From Opitutaceae bacterium (GTDB lineage Bacteria; Verrucomicrobiota; Verrucomicrobiia; Opitutales; Opitutaceae): a stretch of 35,843 bases of DNA. The notes beneath the pieces are model-generated. The model was not told the DNA's origin, made no database searches, and saw only the letters and a program-made list of their open reading frames with translations. The stretch spans positions 1 through 35,843 of the forward strand of contig JAIXVP010000414.1 in assembly GCA_027482905.1 (NCBI GenBank), read 5' to 3'. Shown one piece after another: positions 1 to 8,306 of the stretch (position 1 is the first letter of the stretch; each line of letters begins with the position of its first letter). A program made the position numbers and the translations under genes.

Positions 1-195
1 CTCCGCCCCCGGTCCAGCCAGCACCGCCTCGTCAAGCTCGGCCCGATTCGCCAGCTCCGCCCGCGCCCGGGCCAGCCAGCGCGCCGTGTTGCCCTCCGCG
101 CCCGCCAGCGCCGCATTTAGAATAAAGATGCGCGGGCGCCCCGGCGGGGAATTCTCCGCCGCCCCCGCCTCGTTCGCTTCGCGCCCGGATGTCAT
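1..195 (-). CDS. NAD(P)H-dependent FMN reductase-like flavodoxin-fold protein (N-terminal part, cut by window edge)
   Basis: An open frame runs on the minus strand from an ATG at 193-195 to the left edge, giving 65 residues. After about 20 disordered residues comes a short hydrophobic beta strand (RIFILNAALAG) followed by GNTARWLARA. This resembles the first strand and phosphate-binding loop of NADPH-dependent FMN reductase/flavodoxin-like oxidoreductases, which often read I-N-x-S-x-x-x-x-N-T. In the family this loop binds the FMN phosphate. The usual Ser after the Asn is Ala here. The gene is divergent from the DAHP synthase gene at 317, with about 120 bases between the starts. An in-frame upward extension of the DAHP synthase reading frame would overlap this gene and is not needed. 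The rest of the protein lies outside the window, so the family call is moderate. Confidence 0.55.
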   Translation of the reverse strand, partial: MTSGREANEAGAAENSPPGRPRIFILNAALAGAEGNTARWLARARAELANRAELDEAVLAGPGAE

Positions 196-316
196 CCGCC
201 CAGCCCAGCCGCCACCGCCGCCGACCGCAACCCCCGGCTTATCCGCCTTCGCCCGACCACGCAAAACCATCGCCGCCGCGCCGGCGACCCTCCAGCCTCG
301 CCGCTTCCCCGTCGTC

Positions 317-1351
317 ATGATCCTGCCCAAAGCCCCCCGCCTCACGCCCGAGCAAGTCGCCATCGTCACCGAGATCGCCGCCGCCTTCGGCTGCCGCATC
401 CAGACCATCGTCGGCACCGAAAGGTCGATCTACGCCCTGGTCGGCGACGAACGCGACGACCTGTTGATCAATCGGCTGGAGGGCCTCGATTTCGTCGAAC
501 GCGTGGACCGCATCCAGTCGCCCCACAAGCTCATGGACCGCCGCTCCGACCTCGCCTCCCACCGCGTGCGCGTCGGCGGCGTCACCCTCGGCGCGGAATT
601 GTTCGTGATCGCCGGCGCCTGCACGATCGACCCGAAGAACCCGCAGCTCTTCCTCGAAACCGCCCACGCGGTGAAGGAGGCCGGCGCCCAGGCCCTGCGC
701 GGCGGCGTGTGGAAACCCCGCACCAACCCCTACTCGTTTCAGGGCGAGGTGAAATCGCTCGAGATTCTCATGGAGGCTCACCGCCAGACCGGCCTGCCGG
801 TCGACGCCGAGGTGATGGACGAGGAACAGCTCCGCCTCGCGCTCGACGCCGGGGTTCATACCCTCCAGGTCGGCGCCCGCAACGCCCTCAACTACTCCCT
901 CCTGCGCGCCATCGGCCGCGCCGTCGCCGACCGGCCCGTGGCGGTGTTGTTGAAACGCGGCCTGCACATGGGCCCGATCTCCGAATTCATCTCCGCCGCC
1001 GAATACATCGTGAGCCAGGGCAACCCGAACGTGCTGCTCTGCCCGCGCGGCACCGCCCCCGCGCTCGACGGCTACCGCAACCACCCGGACGAGAGCATCA
1101 CTCCGCTGCTGAAGGAGAAAACCTGGGCGCCCGTGGTCGTCGATCCATCCCACTCCGTCGGCAAGGCCGCCTACGTGCCGGCCTGCGCTCTCGCCGCCGT
1201 CGCCTACGGCGCCGACGGCCTCTGTATCGAGGCCCATGTCGAGCCCGGTCGCGGCATCGGCGACGACCCCAAGCAGGCCCTGACCCCCGCTGTGCTGAAG
1301 GAAACCATCGTCCGCGCCCGCGCCGTCTGGCGCCTGGTCCGGCCCGCTTGA
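317..1351 (+). CDS. DAHP synthase family protein, type I-beta (divergent active site)
   Basis: A 344-residue protein. Residues 1-75 look like the ferredoxin-like regulatory domain found in front of type I-beta DAHP synthases (TPEQVAIVTEI..., then GTERSIYALVGDER). Residues from about 95 form the TIM barrel with LRGGVWKPRTNPYSFQG, VAVLLKRG, VVVDPSHSVG and CIEAH. Family members condense PEP with erythrose 4-phosphate in the first shikimate-pathway step. All four likely metal ligands are present: Cys102, His279, Glu305 and Asp316 or 317. Several normally fixed motifs differ: GPCS is GACT, the LCERG motif is LCPRG, and SDGxQSL is GDDPKQAL. The start at 317 is chosen because family homology begins there; upstream in-frame codons are low-complexity and overlap the divergent gene. 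The next gene starts 8 bases after the stop, so cotranscription is likely. It could have a changed substrate; the family call is firm, the exact reaction less so. Confidence 0.8.
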   Translation: MILPKAPRLTPEQVAIVTEIAAAFGCRIQTIVGTERSIYALVGDERDDLLINRLEGLDFVERVDRIQSPHKLMDRRSDLASHRVRVGGVTLGAELFVIAGACTIDPKNPQLFLETAHAVKEAGAQALRGGVWKPRTNPYSFQGEVKSLEILMEAHRQTGLPVDAEVMDEEQLRLALDAGVHTLQVGARNALNYSLLRAIGRAVADRPVAVLLKRGLHMGPISEFISAAEYIVSQGNPNVLLCPRGTAPALDGYRNHPDESITPLLKEKTWAPVVVDPSHSVGKAAYVPACALAAVAYGADGLCIEAHVEPGRGIGDDPKQALTPAVLKETIVRARAVWRLVRPA

Positions 1352-1359
1352 GCCCCGTC

Positions 1360-2736
1360 ATGAGAGCACTCCCTTCCCGCCGAAAAGCCCTGCGGACGTT
1401 GGCGTTGTTCGGCGCCGGAGCGCTCGCCGGGCCCCTGGCCCGATCCGAGCCATCCGCAACCAAACCGGTCGCCAGGCCCCGCCCGGACCCGATGCGCCTG
1501 GCTTTCGTCGGCGTCGGCGGCCAGGGCGGCTCCAACCTCCGCGGCCTCGCCGGCCACCGCTTCGTCGCCTTCGCCGACGTGGACGACGCCATGGCCGCGC
1601 CCGTGTATCGGGATTTCCCCGACGTGCCGCGTTTACGCGATTTTCGCCGCCTGCTGGACGCGCACGCCGGCGGGCTCGACGGCGTGGTGGTCTCCACCCC
1701 CGACCACTCCCACCACCCGATCGCCCGCGCGGTCATGGCCGCCGGGCTGAACGTCTACGTCGAGAAACCACTCGCGACCACGATCTGGGAATGCCGCGAC
1801 CTGGCGGCCGCCGCACGCCGACATGGGGTCCGCTCCCAACTGGGCGTCCAGGGCCATCGCAACGGCGCGCTGCGCGTGCTCCGCGAGTGGCTCGACGCCG
1901 GCGCGATCGGCCCGGTGCGCGCCGTCCACCTCTGGACCGACCGCATGCAGCCCGCCCGCTACGGCTCCGCCGACGCCCTTGCGCCGGGCGAGATCCCGCC
2001 GCCGACCCTGGACTGGGGTCTCTGGCTGGCAGACCGCCCCTCCAGACCCTACAGCCCGCTCTACGTCCCCAACCGCTGGCGTAATTGGTGGGACCTCGGC
2101 ACCGGACCCCTCGGGGACATCGGAGCGCACATGTTCGACGTGATCGAGTTCGCCCTCGAGGCCGGTTTCCCTGACCTCGTCGAGGCCGAGACGCCCTGGC
2201 GCAACGCCTTCACCGCCCCACCCTGGTCGCGCGTTCGCTGGGATTTTCCCGCCCGTGGAGTCCGCCCGCCGCTCGTCGTCCACTGGTGCAACGGCACCCG
2301 TGACGGCGCCTTCTTACGGCCCGAATCCGTGCCCCGCCTGCCCGCCGAACTGATCGCCACCTCGCCGAACGGAATGGCCTTCGTCGGCGATGACGGCACG
2401 GCCTTCATCCCCGACATGCGCGCCAGCTCCACCCCGCGTATCTTCCCATCGGAGCGCGAGGCCGACGTCCTCGCCCACCGCCCGCCGGCCTACCTGCCCC
2501 GGCCCAAGGGCAGCCATTTCGACGACTGGCTCGATGCGATTCGCGACGGTCGTCAATCCGACGCGAATTTCGACTACGGCGCGCCCCTCACGGAGGTCGT
2601 GCTGCTCGGCCAACTCGCCCAGCGCACCGGCCACCCCGTCCGCTGGGACCGCGCGTCGATGCGCGCGATCGGCAACCCCGAGGCCGACGCCTTGGCCCGT
2701 CCTCCGCTGCGCGACGGCGTCGCCGCCTTCGCCTGA
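1360..2736 (+). CDS. Gfo/Idh/MocA family oxidoreductase with twin-arginine signal
   Basis: A 458-residue protein starting at ATG 1360, 8 bases after the DAHP synthase stop. The N-terminus carries a twin-arginine-type signal (SRRKALRTLALFGAGALAG), implying export folded with its cofactor. A Rossmann NAD(P)-binding motif follows (FVGVGGQGGSN, about residue 48), then STPDHSHHPIA and the hallmark EKP motif in NVYVEKPLA. The C-terminal half has the family's W-x-x-W-W-D-L-G-T-G-P-L-G-D-I-G-A-H-M-D segment, which supplies the substrate-side His and Asp. Family members oxidise or reduce sugar hydroxyls, here probably in the periplasm. It is followed by the double-DUF1080 gene and a second Gfo/Idh gene, suggesting oxidation of glycosides to 3-keto forms before cleavage. 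That role is inferred from neighbours and the known DUF1080 activity; the substrate is unknown. Confidence 0.88.
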   Translation: MRALPSRRKALRTLALFGAGALAGPLARSEPSATKPVARPRPDPMRLAFVGVGGQGGSNLRGLAGHRFVAFADVDDAMAAPVYRDFPDVPRLRDFRRLLDAHAGGLDGVVVSTPDHSHHPIARAVMAAGLNVYVEKPLATTIWECRDLAAAARRHGVRSQLGVQGHRNGALRVLREWLDAGAIGPVRAVHLWTDRMQPARYGSADALAPGEIPPPTLDWGLWLADRPSRPYSPLYVPNRWRNWWDLGTGPLGDIGAHMFDVIEFALEAGFPDLVEAETPWRNAFTAPPWSRVRWDFPARGVRPPLVVHWCNGTRDGAFLRPESVPRLPAELIATSPNGMAFVGDDGTAFIPDMRASSTPRIFPSEREADVLAHRPPAYLPRPKGSHFDDWLDAIRDGRQSDANFDYGAPLTEVVLLGQLAQRTGHPVRWDRASMRAIGNPEADALARPPLRDGVAAFA

Positions 2737-2818
2737 AAAGGTTGCCAGCTCCACTCCGCTGCCGGTCCCCGTCATCTCGGCCAGACCCAACTTTGTCCGC
2801 CCCTCGGTTCTTAACCCC

Positions 2819-4246
2819 ATGAAAATCCCCGCCTGGTTCGTTCTCGCGCTCGCCGCGCTCGCCTCACCCATCCACTCCGCCGCCGGCCCCGCCGTCGCCC
2901 TTTTCAACGGCCGCGACCTCTCGGGCTGGGTGCAGCGCGGCGGGAAAGCCGCCTACTCCGTCGAGGACGGCCAGATCGTCGGCCGCTCCGTGGTCGACAC
3001 GCCAAACTCCTTTCTCTGCACCGAAAAAACCTACGGCGACTTCGCCCTCGAATTCGAATTCAAGGTCGATCCCTCGCTCAACTCCGGCGTGCAGTTCCGC
3101 AGCCAGGCCCTCGACCGCGACCTCGAGTTCGACGCCCCTGGAAAAAAGGTCGTCAAAATTCCCGCCGGCCGAGTTCACGGCTATCAACTCGAGATCGACG
3201 TCGATCCAAAGAAAGACCGCTGGTGGACCGCCGGCGTCTACGACGAGGCCCGGCGCGGCTGGCTCTACCCCGGCCTCGCGGGCGGCGAGGCCTCCGCCTT
3301 CACCGCCCAAGGCCGCACGCATTCCAAAACCGACGGCTGGAACCACGTGCGTCTCGAGGCGGTGGGCCCCGTGATCAAGACCTGGCTCAACGGCGAACCC
3401 CGCGCCGTGTTCGGGGACGCCGTGACCCCTCGCGGTTTCATCGCGCTGCAGGTCCACTCCATCGGCAAGGACGTCGGCCGCGCCGGCGCCGAGGTCCGCT
3501 GGCGCAACCTGACCATCACCGAGCTCGAGCCCGCCGCGGCCGCTCCGGCCAACACCCTCACCGCCGCCGAAAAAGCCGAGGGCTGGCGCCTGCTCTGGGA
3601 CGGCGCCACCGACACCGGCTGGCGTGGCGCGCGCGACGAACGTTTTCCGACCCGCGGCTGGGTCATGCGCGACGGCGTGCTTTCGGTCGACCCGAGCGGC
3701 GGCGCGGAGTCGCGCGGCGGCGGCGACATCATCACCCGCGAACGGTTTTCCGAATTCGAGCTGACGTTCGAGTTCAAGCTCTCCGCCGGCGCGAACAGCG
3801 GCGTGAAATACTTCGTCCAGCCCGAGCTTCCCGCCATCTCCCCGGCCGGCGCGCCCGTCGCGGTCGGTTCCGCCATCGGCCTGGAGTTCCAGATGCTCGA
3901 CGACGCCCTTCATCCAGACGCCAAACTCGGCCGCGACGGCAACCGCACCCTTGGTTCCCTCTACGATCTCATCCCCGCCGACGCGGGCAAAAAGCCCAAC
4001 CCCGTCGGCGAGTGGAACGCCGGCCGCGTCATCGCGACCGGCCGGCGCGTCGAGCACTGGCTGAACGGCGCCCTCGTCGTCGCCTACGATCGCGACTCGA
4101 CCGCCTTCCGGGAAGCTGTCGCCAAAAGCAAATACAACAAAATCGCCGGCTTTGGCCTTTGGACCGACGGCCCCATCCTGCTCCAGGACCACGGGGACGC
4201 CGTATCGTTCCGCAACCTCAAGATCCGCGTCCCCGCCGCCCGCTAA
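2819..4246 (+). CDS. secreted protein with two DUF1080 (3-keto-disaccharide hydrolase) domains
   Basis: A 475-residue protein starting at ATG 2819 with a Sec-type signal (MKIPAWFVLALAALASPIHSA). It contains two tandem DUF1080 jelly-roll domains. Domain 1 (about 25-238) begins ALFNGRDLSGWV and holds FALEFEFKVDPSLNSGVQFRS, a GYQLEID core and DGWNHVRLEAVG with WLNGEP. Domain 2 (about 255-474) begins LLWDGATDTGWRG and holds FELTFEFKLSAGANSGVKYF, GLEFQMLDD and VEHWLNGALVV. Pfam names the family 3-keto-disaccharide hydrolase; characterised members cleave glycosidic bonds next to a 3-keto sugar. It sits between two twin-arginine Gfo/Idh oxidoreductases, 82 bases after the first and 11 before the second. 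Most family members carry one such domain, so the duplication is notable. The two copies are clearly diverged, which argues against a recent duplication. Confidence 0.88.
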   Translation: MKIPAWFVLALAALASPIHSAAGPAVALFNGRDLSGWVQRGGKAAYSVEDGQIVGRSVVDTPNSFLCTEKTYGDFALEFEFKVDPSLNSGVQFRSQALDRDLEFDAPGKKVVKIPAGRVHGYQLEIDVDPKKDRWWTAGVYDEARRGWLYPGLAGGEASAFTAQGRTHSKTDGWNHVRLEAVGPVIKTWLNGEPRAVFGDAVTPRGFIALQVHSIGKDVGRAGAEVRWRNLTITELEPAAAAPANTLTAAEKAEGWRLLWDGATDTGWRGARDERFPTRGWVMRDGVLSVDPSGGAESRGGGDIITRERFSEFELTFEFKLSAGANSGVKYFVQPELPAISPAGAPVAVGSAIGLEFQMLDDALHPDAKLGRDGNRTLGSLYDLIPADAGKKPNPVGEWNAGRVIATGRRVEHWLNGALVVAYDRDSTAFREAVAKSKYNKIAGFGLWTDGPILLQDHGDAVSFRNLKIRVPAAR

Positions 4247-4257
4247 CCCCCGCCCCC

Positions 4258-5691
4258 ATGTCCTCCCGCCCCGCCTCCCCGCCCCGCCGCGCCTTCCTCC
4301 GCGGCACCCTCGCCGCCGGCGCCGTCGCCGTCCTCGCCCCGCGCGTCCTCCGGGCCGCCTCGTCCGACGCCCCCGCCGGCCTGAAAACCGGCCCCGGCCA
4401 AAAGGTGAAACTCGCCTGCGTCGGCATCGGCAACCGCGGTCGCGACATCATCAAGGCCCTCCACGCCACCGGCCTGGCCGAGATCGTCGCGCTCTGCGAT
4501 ACCCACCTCGGCGCGCCTCACACCGAGGAGATAATGAAGCTGTTCCCCGACGCGCGACGCTTCCAGGATTTCCGCCGCATGTTCGACCAAATGGGCGACG
4601 GCATAGAGGCGGTGAGCGTCGGCACGCCGGACTTTTCCCACTTCCCGGTGACCATGCTCGCGATGTCGCTCGGCAAGCACGTCTACGTCGAGAAGCCGAT
4701 GGCCCACAGCTACCGCCAGCTCGAACTCATGATGGCGGCCGAGCGGAAATACAAAGTCGCCGCGCAAATGGGTAACCAGGGCCATTCCGAGGCGAACTAC
4801 TTCCAGTTCAAGGCCTGGACCGAGGCCGGCGTGATCAAGAACGTCACCAAGATCACCGCGTTCATGAACAACTCGCGCCGCTGGCACGGGATGAACGTCG
4901 CGGACTACCTGCCCGAGCAACCCGTGCCGGCCGCGTTGGATTGGGACGCCTGGCTCGCCACCGCCGCGCCCCACCGCTACAACGTCGGCTATCAAAACGG
5001 CGACTGGCGCTCATGGTTCGACTTTGGCAACGGCGCCCTCGGCGACTGGGGCGCGCACATCTTCGACACCGCCCACGAGTTCCTCCGGCTCGGTTTGCCA
5101 ACCGAGATCAAGGCCACGCTCGAGGGCCACAGCCCGCTCATCTTCCCCCAGGCCTCGACCCTCGTATTCAAGTTTCCCGCACGCGGCCCCCTGCCCCCGG
5201 TGGAGCTCGCCTGGTATGACGGCCGGAAAAACCTCCCGCCCCTGCCGGAAAACTTCGGCGCCGCCGTGGTCGACCCGAACATCCCGCCGCCCTCCGCCGG
5301 CGCGAACGCCCCGGTGACGCTCCCGCCCGGCAAGGTGATCTACGGCGAGGGCCTGACCTTCAAGGGCGGCAGCCACGGGAGCACCTTGTCCATTCTCCCC
5401 TCGGAACAGGCCAAGGACATCGCGTCCCGCCTCCCCGAGGTCCCGAAGAGCCCGTCCAACCACTTCGCCAATTTCCTGCTCGCCTGCCAGAGCCGGGAAA
5501 AGACCCGCTCGAACTTCGCCGTCGCCGGTCCGCTCTGCCAGGCCATGGCCCTCGGCATCATCGCCCAACGGGTCAACGCGGACCTCACCTTCGATCCCGC
5601 CACCCGGCGCATCACGAACCACGCCGTGGCCGACGCCCTCCTCGACGGCCCGCCGCCGCGCCCGGATTGGGAGCAATTCTACAAACTCTGA
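4258..5691 (+). CDS. Gfo/Idh/MocA family oxidoreductase with twin-arginine signal (second copy)
   Basis: A 477-residue protein starting at ATG 4258, 11 bases after the DUF1080 stop. The twin-arginine signal reads PPRRAFLRGTLAAGAVAVLAP. The NAD(P)-binding motif is CVGIGNRGRD, followed by VGTPDFSHFPV, HVYVEKPMAHSY and an AQMGNQGHS segment. The C-terminal domain has WRSWFDFGNGALGDWGAHIFDTAHE, the usual substrate-side motif, and continues to NHFANFLLAC near the end. It belongs to the exported Gfo/Idh subgroup common in Verrucomicrobiota and Planctomycetota. It is related to the first oxidoreductase of the cassette but clearly divergent, so the two may act on different sugars or catalyse opposite steps (3-dehydrogenation before cleavage and 3-keto reduction after it). 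That split of labour is inference. Transcription probably ends at the hairpin at 5705-5742. Confidence 0.9.
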   Translation: MSSRPASPPRRAFLRGTLAAGAVAVLAPRVLRAASSDAPAGLKTGPGQKVKLACVGIGNRGRDIIKALHATGLAEIVALCDTHLGAPHTEEIMKLFPDARRFQDFRRMFDQMGDGIEAVSVGTPDFSHFPVTMLAMSLGKHVYVEKPMAHSYRQLELMMAAERKYKVAAQMGNQGHSEANYFQFKAWTEAGVIKNVTKITAFMNNSRRWHGMNVADYLPEQPVPAALDWDAWLATAAPHRYNVGYQNGDWRSWFDFGNGALGDWGAHIFDTAHEFLRLGLPTEIKATLEGHSPLIFPQASTLVFKFPARGPLPPVELAWYDGRKNLPPLPENFGAAVVDPNIPPPSAGANAPVTLPPGKVIYGEGLTFKGGSHGSTLSILPSEQAKDIASRLPEVPKSPSNHFANFLLACQSREKTRSNFAVAGPLCQAMALGIIAQRVNADLTFDPATRRITNHAVADALLDGPPPRPDWEQFYKL

Positions 5692-5704
5692 TCCGCCCCG
5701 GTCC

Positions 5705-5742
5705 CCCACGGACGGCGGCATGGCCACGTCGCCGTCCGTGGG
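5705..5742. terminator. strong hairpin between convergent genes, probable bidirectional terminator
   Basis: A perfect 13-base stem (CCCACGGACGGCG at 5705-5717, complement at 5730-5742) encloses a 12-base loop that can pair two further bases. It sits 13 bases after the second Gfo/Idh stop and 16 bases before the dnaJ stop on the other strand. There is no long T-tract on the plus side; on the minus side the following sequence is GC-rich. It could stop transcription in both directions or protect the 3' ends. Confidence 0.65.
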
Positions 5743-5758
5743 CCGGCCCGGTTTGGCC

Positions 5759-6919
5759 CTAGAAAAACTTTTTCGCCTTCTCGAACCAGCCCGCGCCGGT
5801 GGGGTGGTCCGCGTCCCCGCTCACGCGGGCGAACTCCTTCAGCAGTTTTTCCTGTTCGGAGCTCAGCTTGGTCGGGACCTCAACTTGGACACGCACGAGC
5901 TGGTCGCCCTGTGCGCCGCGCTGTCGAAGGGAAGGCATGCCTTTGCCGCGCAGGCGGAAAGTGGTGCCGCTCTGAGTGCCGGCGGGGACTTTGACGGTGG
6001 CCTTGCCGAAGAGCGTCGGCACCTCGAGCGAACCACCGAGGGTGGCGAGGGTGAACTTGATCGGGATCTCGCAGAAGAGGTCGTCGTCCTGGCGCTCGAA
6101 CAGCTCGTGCGCCTTCACGCTGAGCACGATGTAGAGATCGCCGTTCTGGCCCCCGGCGAGGCCGGATTCTCCGTTGCCGGACGAGCGCAGACGCGTGCCG
6201 GTGTCGACCCCGGGCGGGATGCGGACGTTGACCTTGGCGGCCTTGGGCACGCGGCCCTCGCCGCGGCAGGCGGTGCAGGCCTTCTCGATCTTCTGACCGG
6301 CGCCGCCGCAGGTCGGGCAGGCCTGGGCGAAGGTGATGATGCCGCCACTACGGCGGATCTGGCCGGAGCCGCGACAGGTCGGGCAGGTGACTTTCTTCGA
6401 GCCGGGCTCGGCCCCGGAGCCGTCGCACCGCTCGCAGGCGTGCAGACGGCGGAAAGAGATTTCCTTTTCGATGCCGTTGGCGGCCTCCTCGAGGGTGATC
6501 TCGAGGTCGTAGCGCAGGTCGGAGCCGTCGCGGTCCGAACCGCCGCCCCCGCCGCCGAACATCTGGTCGAAAATGCCGCCACCTCCGCCGCCCCCGCCCT
6601 GCTGGCCGAAGACCTCGCGGAAGATGTCGAAGGGATCGTGGAAACCCCCGCCGCCACCGCCGCCGGGCCCACGCGGGCCGGCCCCGCCCTGCTGGGTGAA
6701 GGCGCGGTGGCCGTATTGGTCGTAGGCGGCGCGTTTCTGCGGGTCCTTCAGCACCTCGTAGGCCTCGGAGACCTTCTTGAACATCTCCTCGGCCTCCTTG
6801 TTGCCGGGATTTTTGTCCGGGTGGAATTGGACGGCCTTCTTGCGGTAGGCCTTCTTGAGTTCCTCCTCCGTGACGCCCTTTTCGACGCCAAGGAGGGTGT
6901 AGTAGTTTTCTTCGGCCAT
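5759..6919 (-). CDS. dnaJ: chaperone protein DnaJ
   Basis: A 386-residue type I J-protein. It delivers substrates to DnaK and stimulates its ATPase through the J-domain (residues 1-72), where the HPD motif is at 33-35. A very glycine-rich G/F linker covers about 78-128, with two runs of five or more glycines. The zinc-finger region at 162-222 holds four C-x-x-C-x-G-x-G repeats ([32 protein letters not shown]). The C-terminal substrate-binding domain follows. Length and domain order match canonical DnaJ. It lies 44 bases downstream of grpE on the same strand and is probably cotranscribed with it. dnaK is not in the window. Confidence 0.97.
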   Translation of the reverse strand: MAEENYYTLLGVEKGVTEEELKKAYRKKAVQFHPDKNPGNKEAEEMFKKVSEAYEVLKDPQKRAAYDQYGHRAFTQQGGAGPRGPGGGGGGGFHDPFDIFREVFGQQGGGGGGGGIFDQMFGGGGGGSDRDGSDLRYDLEITLEEAANGIEKEISFRRLHACERCDGSGAEPGSKKVTCPTCRGSGQIRRSGGIITFAQACPTCGGAGQKIEKACTACRGEGRVPKAAKVNVRIPPGVDTGTRLRSSGNGESGLAGGQNGDLYIVLSVKAHELFERQDDDLFCEIPIKFTLATLGGSLEVPTLFGKATVKVPAGTQSGTTFRLRGKGMPSLRQRGAQGDQLVRVQVEVPTKLSSEQEKLLKEFARVSGDADHPTGAGWFEKAKKFF

Positions 6920-6963
6920 GACGGAGGGCGGCGTGGTTGAAAAAGGACGGGCTCGGGGATCGA

Positions 6964-7563
6964 TCAGACGACCACGCCGACGGCGGGATCGGCGGGGGCG
7001 CCGGTGGAAACGACCACGCTGGCGGCGCGCACCAGGCGGCCGTTCAAGGTGTAGCCGGTGCGGACTACGGCGGCGATGTGGTCGACGGCGAAGTCGGCGT
7101 GGGGCTGCTGGGCGATGGCCTCGTGGAGGTTGGGGTCGAAGGGTTTGCCGAGGGGCGCGATCTCGACCAGGCCGTGACCGGCGAGGGCGGTTTTGAGCTG
7201 CTGACCGACCATCTCGACGCCGCCGACGAGGGTCTTCAGGTCGGCGGTGGAGGCCTTGGCGGCCTGCAGGCCGAGCGCGAGGTTGTCCAGCACGGGCAGC
7301 AGGTCCTCAAGGATGCGGGTGGCGGCGCGGTGGGCGGCGTCCTCGCGGTCGCGGACGGCGCGCTTGCGGTAGTTGTCGAGGTCGGCGACGGAGCGAACGT
7401 AGCGATCGTAGTTGTCGGCGGCCTCCTTCTTGGCGGCGGCGAGTTTGGCCTCGAAATCGGCGGCCGGCGCGGGCGCGGGTTCCGGCGCGGCGGCGGCCGG
7501 CTCGGGGGCGGGCGCGGGTTCCGGTTGGGCGGGGGACGGTTGGGCGGATTCGTTCTGGCTCAT
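6964..7563 (-). CDS. grpE: nucleotide exchange factor GrpE
   Basis: A 199-residue protein starting at ATG 7561-7563. GrpE releases ADP from DnaK, resetting the DnaK-DnaJ cycle. Residues 1-37 are a low-complexity Ala/Pro/Glu tail. The long dimerisation helix follows ([27 protein letters not shown]), then [16 protein letters not shown] and the beta-wing domain with [15 protein letters not shown] and a closing [17 protein letters not shown], all typical of the family. It is followed 44 bases later by dnaJ. I see no CIRCE inverted repeat (TTAGCACTC-N9-GAGTGCTAA) upstream, so HrcA control is not supported here. No clear Shine-Dalgarno sequence precedes the start. A weak minus-strand -10-like TATCTT lies at 7578-7583. 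Confidence 0.96.
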   Translation of the reverse strand: MSQNESAQPSPAQPEPAPAPEPAAAAPEPAPAPAADFEAKLAAAKKEAADNYDRYVRSVADLDNYRKRAVRDREDAAHRAATRILEDLLPVLDNLALGLQAAKASTADLKTLVGGVEMVGQQLKTALAGHGLVEIAPLGKPFDPNLHEAIAQQPHADFAVDHIAAVVRTGYTLNGRLVRAASVVVSTGAPADPAVGVVV

Positions 7564-7594
7564 GGAAAAAGGCCGAGAAGATAACAACAATTCG

Positions 7595-7622
7595 GCCCGC
7601 GCAAGGGCGCAGGCGCGCGGGC
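7595..7622 (-). terminator. hairpin between AsmA-like gene and grpE, possible terminator
   Basis: An 8-base perfect stem (GCCCGCGC at 7595-7602 with 7615-7622) encloses a 12-base loop. Read on the minus strand it is followed by a T-rich stretch (CGAATTGTTGTTATC). It may end or attenuate transcription from manA and the AsmA-like gene before grpE. A possible -10 for grpE lies just downstream, so the region may both terminate and restart transcription. Evidence is structural only. Confidence 0.35.
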
Positions 7623-7652
7623 TGCGGGCCGGCTCTCCACCCCGCTTTCCCT

Positions 7653-8306
7653 TCAATCCCGCCGGGCGGCGGCGAGGAGGGCGGCGACGACGGGCCGGGC
7701 GTGGTCGAGATCGCGAAACTCCCCGCTCCAGGCGATGGGCCGGGCCACCTCGCGACCGGTGGCGGCGTCGCGCACCACGACCGTGTTGACCGTGAGACGC
7801 AGGCGGACAATGCGCAGAGGCGCGACGTCGGAACCGATTCGACCGCCGGCCTCGTAGGGCAGGCCGAGCGCGGCCAGGGCGGCGAGCAGAGGCCAACGGC
7901 CTTGCGCGTCGGGCGCGAGCCGGGCCTCGGCGAGATGGAGGTCGAGGGACTCGATCACGAGCGGCACGGCGGTCTCGGCGGTCCAGGCGGCACGCCAGCC
8001 GGGGGCGATCAATTCGGCCGCGCCGCCCAGGGCGAGCAGGGCGGAGCCCGGGGAAGGGTCGGCGCGCAGGGTCCAGCCGGTCACGGTGACTCGGCCGGCG
8101 AAAGGATCGCCCATCAGGCCTTGCAGCCGCAGGTCGGCCCCGGTCGCGGCGCTGAAACGCGATTGCGCCACGACGGGCAGGAGCAACATCCAGCCGAGGA
8201 CGACGCAGGCCGCCGCCACCGCCAGACCCGCGAGGACGGTCCCGAGCACGCCGCCTCGACGCGGGGCCCAAGGGATCGAAATCGAACCCGGCGCGGAAAC
8301 GGACAT
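7653..8306 (-). CDS. small AsmA-like membrane-anchored protein
   Basis: A 217-residue protein. I take the ATG at 8304-8306; a TTG one codon upstream is possible. The ATG overlaps the manA stop codon by one base (TGATG on the minus strand), so translation is probably coupled. A single transmembrane segment spans about residues 19-46, followed by a predicted periplasmic domain. The segment GDPFAGRVTVTGWTLRADPS, then IAPGWRAA and LVIESLDLHLAEARL, resembles the start of AsmA/DUF748-type proteins (membrane-tethered beta-groove proteins linked to lipid transport and outer-membrane assembly). Those are usually far longer, so this would be a minimal version. The family link is weak. Why it is coupled to a mannose-6-phosphate isomerase gene is unclear. 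Confidence 0.45.
   Translation of the reverse strand: MSVSAPGSISIPWAPRRGGVLGTVLAGLAVAAACVVLGWMLLLPVVAQSRFSAATGADLRLQGLMGDPFAGRVTVTGWTLRADPSPGSALLALGGAAELIAPGWRAAWTAETAVPLVIESLDLHLAEARLAPDAQGRWPLLAALAALGLPYEAGGRIGSDVAPLRIVRLRLTVNTVVVRDAATGREVARPIAWSGEFRDLDHARPVVAALLAAARRD

Noticed and set aside
709-1359. Long N-terminal extension of the first Gfo/Idh reading frame
   Set aside because: It lies fully inside the DAHP synthase gene in another frame, is Arg/Pro-rich with no domain, and the ATG at 1360 starts a clear twin-arginine signal.
2864-4192. Long antisense open frame over the DUF1080 gene
   Set aside because: It mirrors the codon bias of the sense gene, has no recognisable domain, and the sense protein is clearly a two-domain DUF1080 protein.
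7564-7652. CIRCE element or heat-shock promoter upstream of grpE
   Set aside because: No TTAGCACTC-N9-GAGTGCTAA repeat and no sigma-32-type motif; only a weak TATCTT and a GC-rich hairpin are visible.
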